Below are positions 25,456 to 34,153 of a DNA stretch of 64,000 nucleotides, piece by piece; the first letter of the stretch is position 1; each line of letters starts with the position of its first letter. The position numbers were made by a program, and so were the translations under genes. The notes below the pieces were generated by a model that had not been told where the DNA came from, did no database searches, and was given only the letters and a program-made list of their open reading frames with translations. The stretch is from Opitutaceae bacterium (lineage in GTDB: Bacteria > Verrucomicrobiota > Verrucomicrobiia > Opitutales > Opitutaceae): assembly GCA_030648295.1 (NCBI GenBank), contig JAUSID010000168.1:1-64000 (forward strand), given 5' to 3'.

Positions 25456-26799
25456 TCACCGCCCCGGCGGCGGGCCAAAACGTTGATGAAGCCGGACCAT
25501 TGCCCGAGCGGCCGCGTCAATGGTCGGATGAACGCCCGCGGCCGCCGCGGCGAACACCGCCGCCCCGAGGCACGCGCGTTCCGGCGAGGTCGACGTGACG
25601 ATGGGCGTCCCCATGACGTCCGCGGTGAGCGCGAGCCACGCCGCGTTGCGCGCGCCGCCGCCCGTTGCCGCAATGGTACGCGGCAACTGGCCGCGTGAAA
25701 TCCGGGACACGAGTTCGCGCTGGGCGAACGCCATTCGCTCCAGCAATGACCGCACGGCAGCTCCCTGTTGACCGGCAGCGGTGGCGGAGTCTGGCGCGGC
25801 GGCGGCCGTAGACCCGGCGGGCACTGTCGCCGCCTCGGCGATCAACTGGTCAATTGTCCGGCCTGGCGCAAAACGCCGCTGGTATTCCTCCAGCGCGCCC
25901 GCCCCATTGGGATTGAACGCGAGCCGATAGAATCGCCGCCCATCGAAATGGGGACCGTGAAAACATCCTGCGAGGTGCTCCACGCGGTCCACGAGGCACG
26001 TGGCCGCGAGCACGGTCCCGATCGAGATGCTCACATCGGCGAAAACATCCAGTCCCGCACCGATCGCCGCCGCATGATGATCCAGCGCGCCAACGGCGAA
26101 TGGAATTCCAGCCGGCACGCCGAGCAGCCGCGCGGCCTCGCTGCGCGTCCGACCGCACGGAGTTCCCGGCGGCAACGGCCTCGCCAGTCGTCCCGCCTCG
26201 ATCCCAAACCCGGTGAGCGCTTCATCCCACCACCGGCGGTCGTGGAGGTGGTAAAGCCCCAAGAGCGCCGCCGTGCTGGCGTCGCCCACCCGCTCGCCCG
26301 TCAGCGCATGGGTGAAATAATCCGAAATGGTCAGGACGCACTGCGCGCGGGCCCACTGCTCGCGCTCGTGGATCCTCCACCAATGCCATTTTGTTACCGC
26401 GGATTCCGCCGCCACCGTATTGAATCCGACCGCACGCGAAAACGCCGCCGAATTGGAGAACGCCAGATGCTCCGGCGCCGGCGCGGCCCGGGTGTCCGTC
26501 CAGAGAATCAGCGGTGACAGCGGCAGGTCGCCACGATCCAGCAGGATAAACGTATTGGCCTGGGACGAATAAGACATCCCGGCGATGTCCCGCGGTTCCG
26601 CGCCCGCTCGCGTCAACGCCTCCGAAAACGCGCGCCGCAGCAAGGCCCAGAATGTTTCGGCCCCAAGTTCGCTGCGACCAGGCGCGGGCGCGGAGGCTTC
26701 GACCGCCACCCGCCCGAGCCCGCGCAACGTTCCGTTTTCCTCGAAGAGGCCGACCTTGAAATACGACGTGCCAAGATCGACGCCGAGCAACAAGCGCAT
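25456..26799 (-). CDS. FGGY-family carbohydrate kinase
   Basis: A 447-residue sugar kinase, cytosolic. MRLLLGVDLGTSYFKVGLFE is the N-terminal phosphate-1 motif; IPFAVGALDHHAAAIGAGLD and IAATGGGARNAAWLALTADV are the C-terminal adenosine and phosphate-2 motifs. The FGGY family phosphorylates pentoses, polyols, xylulose or rhamnulose, and the substrate cannot be read from the sequence. I start at the ATG ending at 26799 instead of 26916, because the motif begins immediately and the gene then starts 10 bases after the stop of the ceramidase-like gene, an operon spacing. Its product is a likely effector for the DeoR regulator downstream. Confidence 0.9.
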   Translation of the reverse strand: MRLLLGVDLGTSYFKVGLFEENGTLRGLGRVAVEASAPAPGRSELGAETFWALLRRAFSEALTRAGAEPRDIAGMSYSSQANTFILLDRGDLPLSPLILWTDTRAAPAPEHLAFSNSAAFSRAVGFNTVAAESAVTKWHWWRIHEREQWARAQCVLTISDYFTHALTGERVGDASTAALLGLYHLHDRRWWDEALTGFGIEAGRLARPLPPGTPCGRTRSEAARLLGVPAGIPFAVGALDHHAAAIGAGLDVFADVSISIGTVLAATCLVDRVEHLAGCFHGPHFDGRRFYRLAFNPNGAGALEEYQRRFAPGRTIDQLIAEAATVPAGSTAAAAPDSATAAGQQGAAVRSLLERMAFAQRELVSRISRGQLPRTIAATGGGARNAAWLALTADVMGTPIVTSTSPERACLGAAVFAAAAAGVHPTIDAAARAMVRLHQRFGPPPGR

Positions 26800-26809
26800 G
26801 GCGGGACAA

Positions 26810-28150
26810 TTAAGCGCCGCGTGCGAGCAGCGCGAGCGTCGCCTCGACGAAGCGGTTTCCATTTTCCGGCGCGAACACCGCATTGAGCGCCTCATATCGT
26901 CGCTGCGCCGCGGCATCGGGCGTGACGATGTAGCCCTGGAGTTCGCCGTTCGCCAGCGTGATCAGGTGGGTGCGCGGCGAGCGTGCCTTGAGCGCGAGAG
27001 CATACTCCACGAAAAACTCGCCGGGCCAGCCGACGAACGTCCACGGCCCGATCCGAATCGCCTGGATCTCCGCGGGCGTTCGCGCCGCCAGCGCCGCTTT
27101 CAACCGGCCGTCGGCGGCGGCGCGCGCTAGCTCCGCGGTCTCCTCGGCCCCGAAAACATCACACTCGGCGGTGCGCACGGCGGGCGCAGCCGCACCTTCC
27201 GCCTTGAGCTCCCTGAAGCGCGCGCGCGCCCCGGCGAGCACGCGTTCGGCATCGCCGGGGCCGGGGAACGCGCGCGGCTCGAGTTCGACCCAGCCCTGCC
27301 GCGCGTCCACGCGCGCCTCCGTCGTGAACGAAATCGTCGCGATCGCCGACGCGATCGAGCGGCCGAGGTTTTCCCCGAGCCGTTGCGCCTCCGCCAGCGT
27401 GTTGCCGCGCGTGAAATGCCGCGGGCTCTGGTTTCCCGAAGCGCCGTTGTGATAGAGGATCGGGCAGCCGGCCGGCAGCGCGCCGCGCCGGAGGAAGCTG
27501 CGGGTGAAATGCGGAAAGTCGCCGCTGATCACGGTCGAGTCTTCATGCAGCACCGTCGGATGCATCGCATACACGACCATGCAGCCGAGCGGCTGCCGCG
27601 TCTTCACGCTGCGCGCGACGAGCACGGGAACCTCCGGATCGGCCGGGCCGCGCGGATCATGCCGGTTGGAACCGACGCCTTCCGCACGCGCAACCGCCAG
27701 TCCCACCTCCGCCGGTTCCGCCGCGGTGACCGCGCGGCTCGCCGTCTGCACGATGAGGTCGAGCAGCCGGGCGGCGTATTCGAAATCCGGTTTCGGCACG
27801 ACGGGATCGGCGGCGTTGCCGATCTGGTCCACCAGGACCGGGCCGGAGTGCGTGTGCGTGGCGCTCAGCAGAATGGCGTCCTCACGCACTCCCGTCTTCA
27901 CGGCGATTCGCCGCCGCGCTTCGAGCACCAGCTCGCGCGGCACGAATATCAGATCGTGGGCGAGGAAAAGCGCGGACGCCTCGCCGTCGCTGACGAACAG
28001 CGCCGTGCACTCGAGCGGATCGTGGACGCCCGTGCTGTTGCGCGGCACGTGCGGGTAGCCGAAGAGGAAAACCGATCCCGCCGGTGTGATGTCGGCGGTG
28101 GCTGCGCCCGCAACGAGCCCGGCGCGCGCGGAATCATGGGAGGAACTCAT
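26810..28150 (-). CDS. Neutral/alkaline ceramidase-like N-terminal-domain protein
   Basis: A 446-residue protein resembling the catalytic N-terminal domain of neutral/alkaline non-lysosomal ceramidases. It shows the start GAATADITPAGSVFLFGYP, ILLSATHTHSGP (zinc ligands in THTH), VVYAMHPTVLHEDSTVISGDFPHF and YHNGASGNQSP (the Asn/Gly-Ser-rich nucleophile loop, here ASGNQSP). No signal peptide is seen, and the immunoglobulin-like C-terminal domain of true ceramidases is absent. In bacteria of this group such stand-alone domains occur in sugar loci, and an amide hydrolase role is a reasonable inference. It is the first gene of the minus-strand unit, with the kinase starting 10 bases after its stop. 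Confidence 0.8.
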   Translation of the reverse strand: MSSSHDSARAGLVAGAATADITPAGSVFLFGYPHVPRNSTGVHDPLECTALFVSDGEASALFLAHDLIFVPRELVLEARRRIAVKTGVREDAILLSATHTHSGPVLVDQIGNAADPVVPKPDFEYAARLLDLIVQTASRAVTAAEPAEVGLAVARAEGVGSNRHDPRGPADPEVPVLVARSVKTRQPLGCMVVYAMHPTVLHEDSTVISGDFPHFTRSFLRRGALPAGCPILYHNGASGNQSPRHFTRGNTLAEAQRLGENLGRSIASAIATISFTTEARVDARQGWVELEPRAFPGPGDAERVLAGARARFRELKAEGAAAPAVRTAECDVFGAEETAELARAAADGRLKAALAARTPAEIQAIRIGPWTFVGWPGEFFVEYALALKARSPRTHLITLANGELQGYIVTPDAAAQRRYEALNAVFAPENGNRFVEATLALLARGA

Positions 28151-28210
28151 CCGGAACGCCGCCGAAAGGACGGCAGCGGCCGACGCTCGGCAGCCCCCGC
28201 CTCGGACGCA

Positions 28211-28249
28211 AATGTTATTTTTTGTGAGAGTGTGTGGTTTCTTGACATT
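28211..28249 (-). promoter_or_regulatory. Candidate DeoR operator, copy 2
   Basis: Read on the minus strand: aATGTCAAG, twelve bases, CTCAC, eight bases, ACATT, the same blocks and spacing as upstream of deoR. It lies in the 196-base divergent region between the ceramidase-like gene (start 28150) and the class III aminotransferase gene (start 28347), in a rare AT-rich stretch. On the plus strand it ends in cTTGACAt, a perfect -35 hexamer for the aminotransferase operon, although no good -10 follows at 17 bases (aaactg). Confidence 0.55.
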
Positions 28250-28346
28250 GGGTCACACGTTTTGAAACTGCGCGGGTCGTGATCATTCCTTCTTCGCGGC
28301 CCAATTTCATCGTCGCCCACCGGCGCGGTGCCGATCGCAACCTCGC

Positions 28347-29744
28347 ATGTCGCTGATCCCCCCCCCCAACGTCGACGCGTTTTCCACGCTCGAATGGGGC
28401 CGCGTCGATCTCTCCCGCGTGCCCCACGTGCCGGTGCCGCCGCCCGGCCCGCTTTCGCGCGACCAGCACGCGCGCTGCACGCGCTACTTCAAGGGACTGA
28501 GCACCCAGGTGAAGCTGTTTCCCGTCGCCTTCGAGTCCGGCGCCGGCTGTGTCTTGCGCGACGTCGACGGCAACGAATACATCGATTTCTCCTCCGGGAT
28601 TTACGTGACCACCCTCGGCCATTGTCACCCGAAGATCAGCGAGGCGATTGCCCGGTCGGCGTCGCAGTTGATGAACGCACACGACTTCACCACGCCGATC
28701 AAGACGCGGCTGATGGAGAAACTCGCGGAGGTGCTGCCGGGCGACCTGACGGGATACCAGCTCTACGACTCCGGCACGACCGCGGTCGAAGCTGGCCTTC
28801 GCGTGCTTCGCGCCGCGACCGGAAAGCACGAGACCGTGAGTTGCTTCAACGACTATCACGGCAAGACCTACGGCGCGGTGTCGCTCGGCCACATCCGCTC
28901 GCACGTTTACGGCGCGGTGCGTGGCCCCGGCTCGCACATGGTGCCGCGGCCCGACCCGTATCGGCCGATGTGGACGAAGCCCGACGGGTCGATCGACACC
29001 GATCAGTACCTCAGCTTCTACGGCCAGTATCTCGACAAAGGCACGGTTGGCAGCGTCGCCGGTTTCGTGCTCGAGCCGATTCAGGGCTGGGGCGGCTCGG
29101 TCATGCCGCCGGACGATTTCTTCCCGAAGTTGCGTCGCTTCTGCGATGCGCGAAAAATCCTCCTCATGGCCGACGAGGTGCTCACGGGCTGGGGCCGCAC
29201 CGGCAAATGGCTGTGCCTCGAGCACTGGGGCGTCGTTCCCGACGTGGTCACGATCGGCAAGGGCTTCGGTAATGGGTTTCCGGTGACGTGCGTCGCGGTG
29301 CGGGAGCCGTTCAAGGAGAGTTTCGAGTCGATTTCCGCCTCCAGCAGCTACGGCGGCAATCCGATGGCCTGCGCCGCCGCACTCGCCGCCACGGAGGTCA
29401 TCGAGGACGAAGGATTGCTGGCCCATGCCGAGACGCTGGGCGAGATCGCGTTGCGCCGGATGCAGAAGATTCGCGACGCCCACAAGATCGTGGGCGACGT
29501 TCGCGCCAAGGGCTGCCTCATGGGCATAGAACTGGTCAAGGATCGCACCACGAAGGAACCGTTCGATCATGCCGGCACGCTCGTGTACCAGAAAGCCTTC
29601 CGGAAGGGCCTCGCCTGGATTCCCGCCGGCCACATCCTGCGGATGAGCCCGCCGATCGTGATGGATGAGGATACGCTGCTGAAGGGACTCGACCTCATCG
29701 AGGAAGCGATTGGCGAAACCGCGCGCGAGCTCGGCTACAGCTGA
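28347..29744 (+). CDS. Class III PLP-dependent aminotransferase
   Basis: A 465-residue cytosolic enzyme of the omega-aminotransferase/GABA aminotransferase group. Seen are YIDFSSGIYVTTLGHCHPKI, YDSGTTAVEAGLRVLRAATG (PLP phosphate loop), LLMADEVLTGWGRTGKW (PLP-binding Asp) and VTIGKGFGNGFPVT with the Schiff-base Lys. The length is normal. It should move the amino group of an amine, amino acid or amino sugar to a keto acid. As first gene of the plus-strand arm of the locus, before a NagB-like protein and an amidohydrolase, it points to a nitrogen-containing sugar or its amide as substrate. The candidate operator lies 98 bases upstream of the start. Confidence 0.92.
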   Translation: MSLIPPPNVDAFSTLEWGRVDLSRVPHVPVPPPGPLSRDQHARCTRYFKGLSTQVKLFPVAFESGAGCVLRDVDGNEYIDFSSGIYVTTLGHCHPKISEAIARSASQLMNAHDFTTPIKTRLMEKLAEVLPGDLTGYQLYDSGTTAVEAGLRVLRAATGKHETVSCFNDYHGKTYGAVSLGHIRSHVYGAVRGPGSHMVPRPDPYRPMWTKPDGSIDTDQYLSFYGQYLDKGTVGSVAGFVLEPIQGWGGSVMPPDDFFPKLRRFCDARKILLMADEVLTGWGRTGKWLCLEHWGVVPDVVTIGKGFGNGFPVTCVAVREPFKESFESISASSSYGGNPMACAAALAATEVIEDEGLLAHAETLGEIALRRMQKIRDAHKIVGDVRAKGCLMGIELVKDRTTKEPFDHAGTLVYQKAFRKGLAWIPAGHILRMSPPIVMDEDTLLKGLDLIEEAIGETARELGYS

Positions 29745-29778
29745 TGGATTCGATGCGCACCTGGAGGCTGGATCGAAC

Positions 29779-29978
29779 GTGGCACGGGCGTCTCCCTCGA
29801 CAGGCTCGGGACCCTGAGCTTGCCGAACGGGCCGCCCGTGTTGTTGCGTGGCACGGGCGTCTCGCCCGTGTTTTGGCGGCGCTCCGCGCCGCCCATGGGC
29901 GAGACGCCCATGTCACCTCAATCCCACGGGCGAGACGCCCGTGCCACCACTGATCATGGGCGGAACGCCCGTGCCACC
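29779..29978. repeat. Family D repeat cluster (GTGGCACGGGCGTCTCGCCCGTG)
   Basis: Several arms in both orientations (cgtggcacgggcgtctcgcc, cgggcgagacgcccgtgcca, gggcggaacgcccgtgccac) fill the 248-base gap between the aminotransferase and NagB-like genes. The block 29786-29831 is identical over 46 bases, inverted, to 13378-13423. The cluster ends about 15 bases before the NagB-like start codon. Confidence 0.9.
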
Positions 29979-29992
29979 TTCAGGATCGCATC

Positions 29993-30940
29993 ATGAAAAA
30001 ACAGCCCGCCCGGTTCACGTATGCGCCCGCGGAATTCATCCCGTTCCGCGATCGGACGGTGATTGAACGCATCCGGAAGATCAAAAAGGAAGACATCACG
30101 AAGCACTGGAATCCGGCGTTCAAGATCACCGTCATCCCGGATGCCGACGTGGAATTTCTCTGGATGACGGAGATGTTCTCGCGGATCAAAACCGCGATGG
30201 AAGCCGGCCAGCCGCTCGTGATGATCATGCCGAACCCGTGGCCGAACTACCGGCGGCTCGCGTTCCTGATTAACAAGTTTCGCGTGAACTGCCGGCGGCT
30301 GTACACGTTCAATATGGACGAGTACGCGAACGAGAAGGGCGAGATTGCGCCCGAGACCTGGGAGTTCGGGTTCATGCACGCGTTCAAGAAATACTTCTGG
30401 TCGCAGATCGATCCGAAGCTGCGGCCGCCGGAAAAAAACATCCAGGGGCCGACCGACCGGAACATCAGGGACTACGGCCGGATGATCGCGGACCGCGGCG
30501 GCGCCGACGTGTGTTACAGCGGCCCGGGCTGGGCCGGCCACCTCGCCTTCATCGATCCCAACGCGCCAGAGTTCGCGGCCGCCACGCTCGAGGAGTGGAA
30601 GCAAATGGGTCCGCGCGTGTGCACGCTGCACCCGCTGACCATCGCGCAAAATTCGCTCCACGGCAGCTTCGGCATGAGCGGAGATCTCGCCGCCGTCCCG
30701 CCCAAGGCGGCGACGATCGGTCCCGCCGAGGTGATCGCGACGAAGCATCGCCTCGACATTCACGCGATCACGATCGACGGCTCCTTTGCGTCCTGGCAGC
30801 GGTTCACGACCCGTCTCGCCCTGCACGGGCCGGTCACGCCGCTCGTGCCGCAATCGATCCTTCAGACGCTCCGTACCGACGTCTGGGTTTCGGAATCCAT
30901 CGCCGAGAACATCGAACCGCGCTGGGACAAGGGCTATTGA
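29993..30940 (+). CDS. NagB-like (glucosamine-6-phosphate deaminase family) protein
   Basis: A 315-residue protein of the NagB/RpiA-like sugar isomerase fold. LYTFNMDEYANEKG corresponds to the NagB 'NMDEYVG' block with the catalytic Asp (Asp72 of E. coli NagB). GGADVCYSGPGWAGHLAFID corresponds to 'GGVGNDGHIAFNEP': the active-site His is kept, but the preceding Asp (Asp141 in E. coli) is Ala and the following Glu (148) is Asp. The C-terminal TIGPAEV replaces TVGVGT. It is about 50 residues longer than E. coli NagB. The substitutions suggest a related but different isomerase or deaminase reaction. It follows the aminotransferase, and its stop overlaps the amidohydrolase start. Confidence 0.85.
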   Translation: MKKQPARFTYAPAEFIPFRDRTVIERIRKIKKEDITKHWNPAFKITVIPDADVEFLWMTEMFSRIKTAMEAGQPLVMIMPNPWPNYRRLAFLINKFRVNCRRLYTFNMDEYANEKGEIAPETWEFGFMHAFKKYFWSQIDPKLRPPEKNIQGPTDRNIRDYGRMIADRGGADVCYSGPGWAGHLAFIDPNAPEFAAATLEEWKQMGPRVCTLHPLTIAQNSLHGSFGMSGDLAAVPPKAATIGPAEVIATKHRLDIHAITIDGSFASWQRFTTRLALHGPVTPLVPQSILQTLRTDVWVSESIAENIEPRWDKGY

Positions 30941-31935
30941 GCGACGCCCCGCGATCCGCCGTGCTCATCGACGTTCACAATCATCTCGGCGCGGACCTCT
31001 TCTTCTATCTCAACGGTTTCTATCCCTATGCGCAGGATTTGCCGGCGCTGGTGACCGAGGGTCGCCGGCACGGGATCGATCGCTGGGTGGTGTTCCCGAT
31101 GGTGGCGAATGCGTGGTTCGATCCCGCGGCGATGCGACGCGGCCAGCTTGTCCCCGGCGGACCCGAAAAGGTGCCCTACGCCTTCGAGAATGAGCGGATG
31201 CTCCGCGAAATCTACGAACAGTTTCCGGACTTCGGCCGGTTGACGCTGCCGTTCGTCATGTTCGACCCGATGCGCGAACCGGCGGCGCAGGTCGAGCGGC
31301 TCCGCGAACTGTACTGCGAGTTCCCGTTCCATGGGCTGAAACTCCAGGCGACGATGATCCAGTCCGACGCCGGTGCGCTGCTCGGCGCCGGCCGCTGCCT
31401 GCTCGAACTCGCCGCGGAACTGGATCTGCCGCTCCTGATCCACTCGAGCGTGGCGGCCAACGATCCCTGGTCCGCAGCCGGCCTGCTGCTGCGCATCGCG
31501 ACGTCGGCGCCGCACCTGCGCTTCTGCCTCGCCCACAGCTGCCGGTTCGATCGCGAATACCTCGATCGCGTGGCGGAGCTGCCAAACACCTGGTTCGATT
31601 GCTCCGCGCACCGGATCCACTGCGAGGGCGCGGTGCGCGGGATGCCGTTCATCGCCGCGCCGGCCCGGCGCTTCGCCGCCGATTATCGCGACCCGACCGC
31701 GGTGCTCCGCGCGCTCGCCGCGACGTATCCAGAAAAACTGATCTGGGGATCGGACACCCCGTTCCAGAGTTTCGTCGCGAAGGAGCCCGAGGGGCTCGTT
31801 TCGCTCCGCAGCACCTACGCGGAGGAGATTGGCTGTCTCCGCGCGCTGCCGCCGCCGGTGCAGGCCGCCATCGCGCACGACAACACCCTCGCCTTTCTGC
31901 GGCTAAAAGATCCCGCGATCCTGTCGCGCGACTGA
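30937..31935 (+). CDS. Amidohydrolase family 2 (TIM-barrel metal-dependent hydrolase)
   Basis: A 332-residue protein of the amidohydrolase_2 group. DVHNHLG at the N-terminus supplies the first metal ligands; LPLLIHSS, FCLAHSCRFD and LIWGSDTPFQ are the further His and Asp ligand blocks. It should act on an amide, lactone or decarboxylation substrate in the cytosol. I use the TTG at 30937, which overlaps the TGA of the NagB-like gene (TTGA) after an AAGGG; the GTG at 30961 (VLIDVHNHLG) is equally possible. The much longer track ORF (from 30511) overlaps the NagB-like gene in another frame and is not real. It sits 60 bases before the transporter gene. Confidence 0.85.
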   Translation: MSDAPRSAVLIDVHNHLGADLFFYLNGFYPYAQDLPALVTEGRRHGIDRWVVFPMVANAWFDPAAMRRGQLVPGGPEKVPYAFENERMLREIYEQFPDFGRLTLPFVMFDPMREPAAQVERLRELYCEFPFHGLKLQATMIQSDAGALLGAGRCLLELAAELDLPLLIHSSVAANDPWSAAGLLLRIATSAPHLRFCLAHSCRFDREYLDRVAELPNTWFDCSAHRIHCEGAVRGMPFIAAPARRFAADYRDPTAVLRALAATYPEKLIWGSDTPFQSFVAKEPEGLVSLRSTYAEEIGCLRALPPPVQAAIAHDNTLAFLRLKDPAILSRD

Positions 31936-31995
31936 CACGGTCACTTCGTCCATCCGGCCGCGCCTGCAACCCACCAATCCCAGCACCCCCGGCCG

Positions 31996-34026
31996 ATGCC
32001 CAGCCTTCATCCTCTCGATTACGTCATCCTCGCGGCCTACTTCGTTGTCCTGATTGTCCTCGGCAAGGTTTCGGCCAAGCACGCGAAGACCGGCGAAGGT
32101 TTTTTCCTCGCCGGCCGCAAGCTCGGCAAGCTCTACCAGTTCTTCCTCAACTTCGGAAACTCCGTCGCCGCCGCCGACACCGTCAGCACGTCGAGCCTCG
32201 TCTACCAGCACGGCGTCTCCGGCGTGTGGGTCGGGTTCCAGATGATTTTCCTGAACCCGTATTACTGGTTCATGTTTCCGTGGTATCGGCGCGTGCGACT
32301 GACGACGATGGCCGATATCTTCCAGGATCGGCTCGGCAGCCGCCCGCTCGCGCTTTTCTATGCCAGTTTCCAGATCGTCATGGCGGTGGCGGTCTCCATG
32401 GCCTTCGGCAACCTGGTCTCGTACAAAATCTCCGCCGCCCTGGTGACGAAACCCGAGGCCACGTGGACCCAGGGCGAAGCGCAGTCCGTCAGCGGTTATC
32501 GCGAACTCACCCGCCTCGAGAACACGAGGCGCGAGCGGCCGTTGTCGGAACCGGAACAGGGCACGCTCGGCTCCCTGCGCGAGCGGCACACGCGCGGCGA
32601 GTTGAACAACTACGTCACCGCCCTCGAACCGTGGTCCTTCTACATCGTCTACACCCTCGCGGTCGGAATCTACATCGTGCTGGGCGGCATGACTGCAACC
32701 GCGCTCAACGAGTCTTTTCAAGGTGTGTTGATCCTCGTGTTCTCGGTCATCCTGATCCCGGCGGGACTGGCTGCGATTGGCGGCTGGCACCAGCTCGGTG
32801 CGACACTGCCCGACGCGAAACTCAATCTGTTCGGCGCGACCGGCGTGTCGGACTTCACCGGCTGGACGATCGCCGCCGTGTTCTTCGCCACGATTCTCCA
32901 GGCGCACGCGATGCCGCACAACATGAGCATCGCCAGCTCGGCCCGAAACGAATTCGCCGCGCGGTTCGGTGCGGTGGCCGGCACTTTCGGCAAGCGGATC
33001 GTCACGATCATGTGGGCGTTCTGCGGGCTGATCGCGATCGTGATGTTCTCCGGCCCGAACACGCTCGCCGATCCCGACACGGTCTGGGGCACGATGTCCC
33101 GGCAGCTGCTCGGGCCGGGGATGCTCGGCTTGATGCTCGCCGGCGTGCTCGCGGCCAACATGTCGACCGTCGCGGCGCAGGCCATGGCGGTGTCGGCGCT
33201 CTTCGCGCGCAACGTCTACGCGAGCTTCCGCCGCGATGCGACCGATGAAGACGTAGTGCGCGCCGGCCGCCGCACGCTTGTCGTCGTCCTCATCCTCGGC
33301 GTGCTCGTCGCGACCAAGCTTTCCGATGTCTACACCGTCCTCCAGTTCGCGATGACAATCAACGTGCCCTTCGGCGCGTCGATTCTGCTGATGTTCACCT
33401 GGCGCCGCCTCACCGCGCCCGCGGTGTGGACCGCCGTGATCGGCTCCGCCCTGCTCAACATCGTGTTTCCGCTCGTCGCCCAGAATATCCCGGCCCTGCG
33501 CGATCATCCCGCGCTGACGGTGCGCGCGACAGACGCGAACGGACGGCCGCTCGCAGTTTATTTCGAGTCGGTCATCCGCTCCGACTCCAGCAACCCGAAC
33601 AGCCCGCTCCAGGGCCGCGGCCGGCTGCATACCGAATTGCTCGTGCTGCGCGCGGTCGGGGTCGACGTCGCGGGCTTTTCGCCCGGCGGCCGTCTCGCCG
33701 GCCGGTTCCTCGTCGATGCGCTCGTGCCGCTCGTCCTTCTCTTTGGCGTCAGCCTGGTGACACGTGCGCCCGATCGCCGGCTCGTCGAGCAGTTCTACGG
33801 CAAAATGAAAACGCCGGTGGCACCGACGCCCGAACAGGATGTAATCGCAGTGGAGGAAACGCGACGCGACCCCGGCCGTTTCGATCATCAGAAGCTCCGC
33901 CCGAAATCATCGTGGGAGTTCACGCGATGGGACGCCACCGACACGATTGGTTTCGCGGTCAGCTGCCTCGTGACTCTCGTGATCATCGGTGCCTTTCTCG
34001 GTCTGCTGCAACTGGTCCGGATTTGA
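31996..34026 (+). CDS. Solute:sodium symporter (SSS family) with two extra soluble segments
   Basis: A 676-residue inner-membrane transporter of the SLC5/SSS fold. FFLAGRKLGKLYQFFLNFGN with VAAADTVSTSSLVYQ is the Na/substrate site of TM1-2. Further membrane spans continue to IGFAVSCLVTLVIIGAFLGL. Two regions are unusual: a charged segment of about 60 residues (151-209) between early spans, and a segment of ~70 residues (about 500-570) between late spans that contains YFESVIRSDSSNPNSPLQGR. Typical SSS members have ~500-550 residues. It is probably the importer for the monosaccharide released by the locus. It lies in the plus-strand operon after the amidohydrolase and before a large secreted protein. 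Confidence 0.88.
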   Translation: MPSLHPLDYVILAAYFVVLIVLGKVSAKHAKTGEGFFLAGRKLGKLYQFFLNFGNSVAAADTVSTSSLVYQHGVSGVWVGFQMIFLNPYYWFMFPWYRRVRLTTMADIFQDRLGSRPLALFYASFQIVMAVAVSMAFGNLVSYKISAALVTKPEATWTQGEAQSVSGYRELTRLENTRRERPLSEPEQGTLGSLRERHTRGELNNYVTALEPWSFYIVYTLAVGIYIVLGGMTATALNESFQGVLILVFSVILIPAGLAAIGGWHQLGATLPDAKLNLFGATGVSDFTGWTIAAVFFATILQAHAMPHNMSIASSARNEFAARFGAVAGTFGKRIVTIMWAFCGLIAIVMFSGPNTLADPDTVWGTMSRQLLGPGMLGLMLAGVLAANMSTVAAQAMAVSALFARNVYASFRRDATDEDVVRAGRRTLVVVLILGVLVATKLSDVYTVLQFAMTINVPFGASILLMFTWRRLTAPAVWTAVIGSALLNIVFPLVAQNIPALRDHPALTVRATDANGRPLAVYFESVIRSDSSNPNSPLQGRGRLHTELLVLRAVGVDVAGFSPGGRLAGRFLVDALVPLVLLFGVSLVTRAPDRRLVEQFYGKMKTPVAPTPEQDVIAVEETRRDPGRFDHQKLRPKSSWEFTRWDATDTIGFAVSCLVTLVIIGAFLGLLQLVRI

Positions 34027-34153
34027 GCGCGACGAGTTGAGCTCCTGGGCATCGCGCGGGCGCGCTTGATGGGAGGCTCACGTCCGGTTGAAATGCGGCG
34101 TTTCAGCGCCGGATCGTAATGTCCCTTCTCCACTGAACGTCTATCCTCCCATC

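Noticed and set aside
28215-29633. 472-codon minus-strand ORF opposite the class III aminotransferase
   Set aside because: Antisense shadow; it also runs into the AT-rich divergent promoter region.
30511-30936. N-terminal 140 residues of the track ORF 30511-31935
   Set aside because: They overlap the NagB-like gene in another frame and lack amidohydrolase similarity; the amidohydrolase begins at DVHNHLG near 30961.
31903-33888. 661-codon minus-strand frame opposite the SSS transporter
   Set aside because: Charged low-complexity composition (Asp/Glu/His/Arg) without any recognisable motif; the plus strand holds a conserved transporter.
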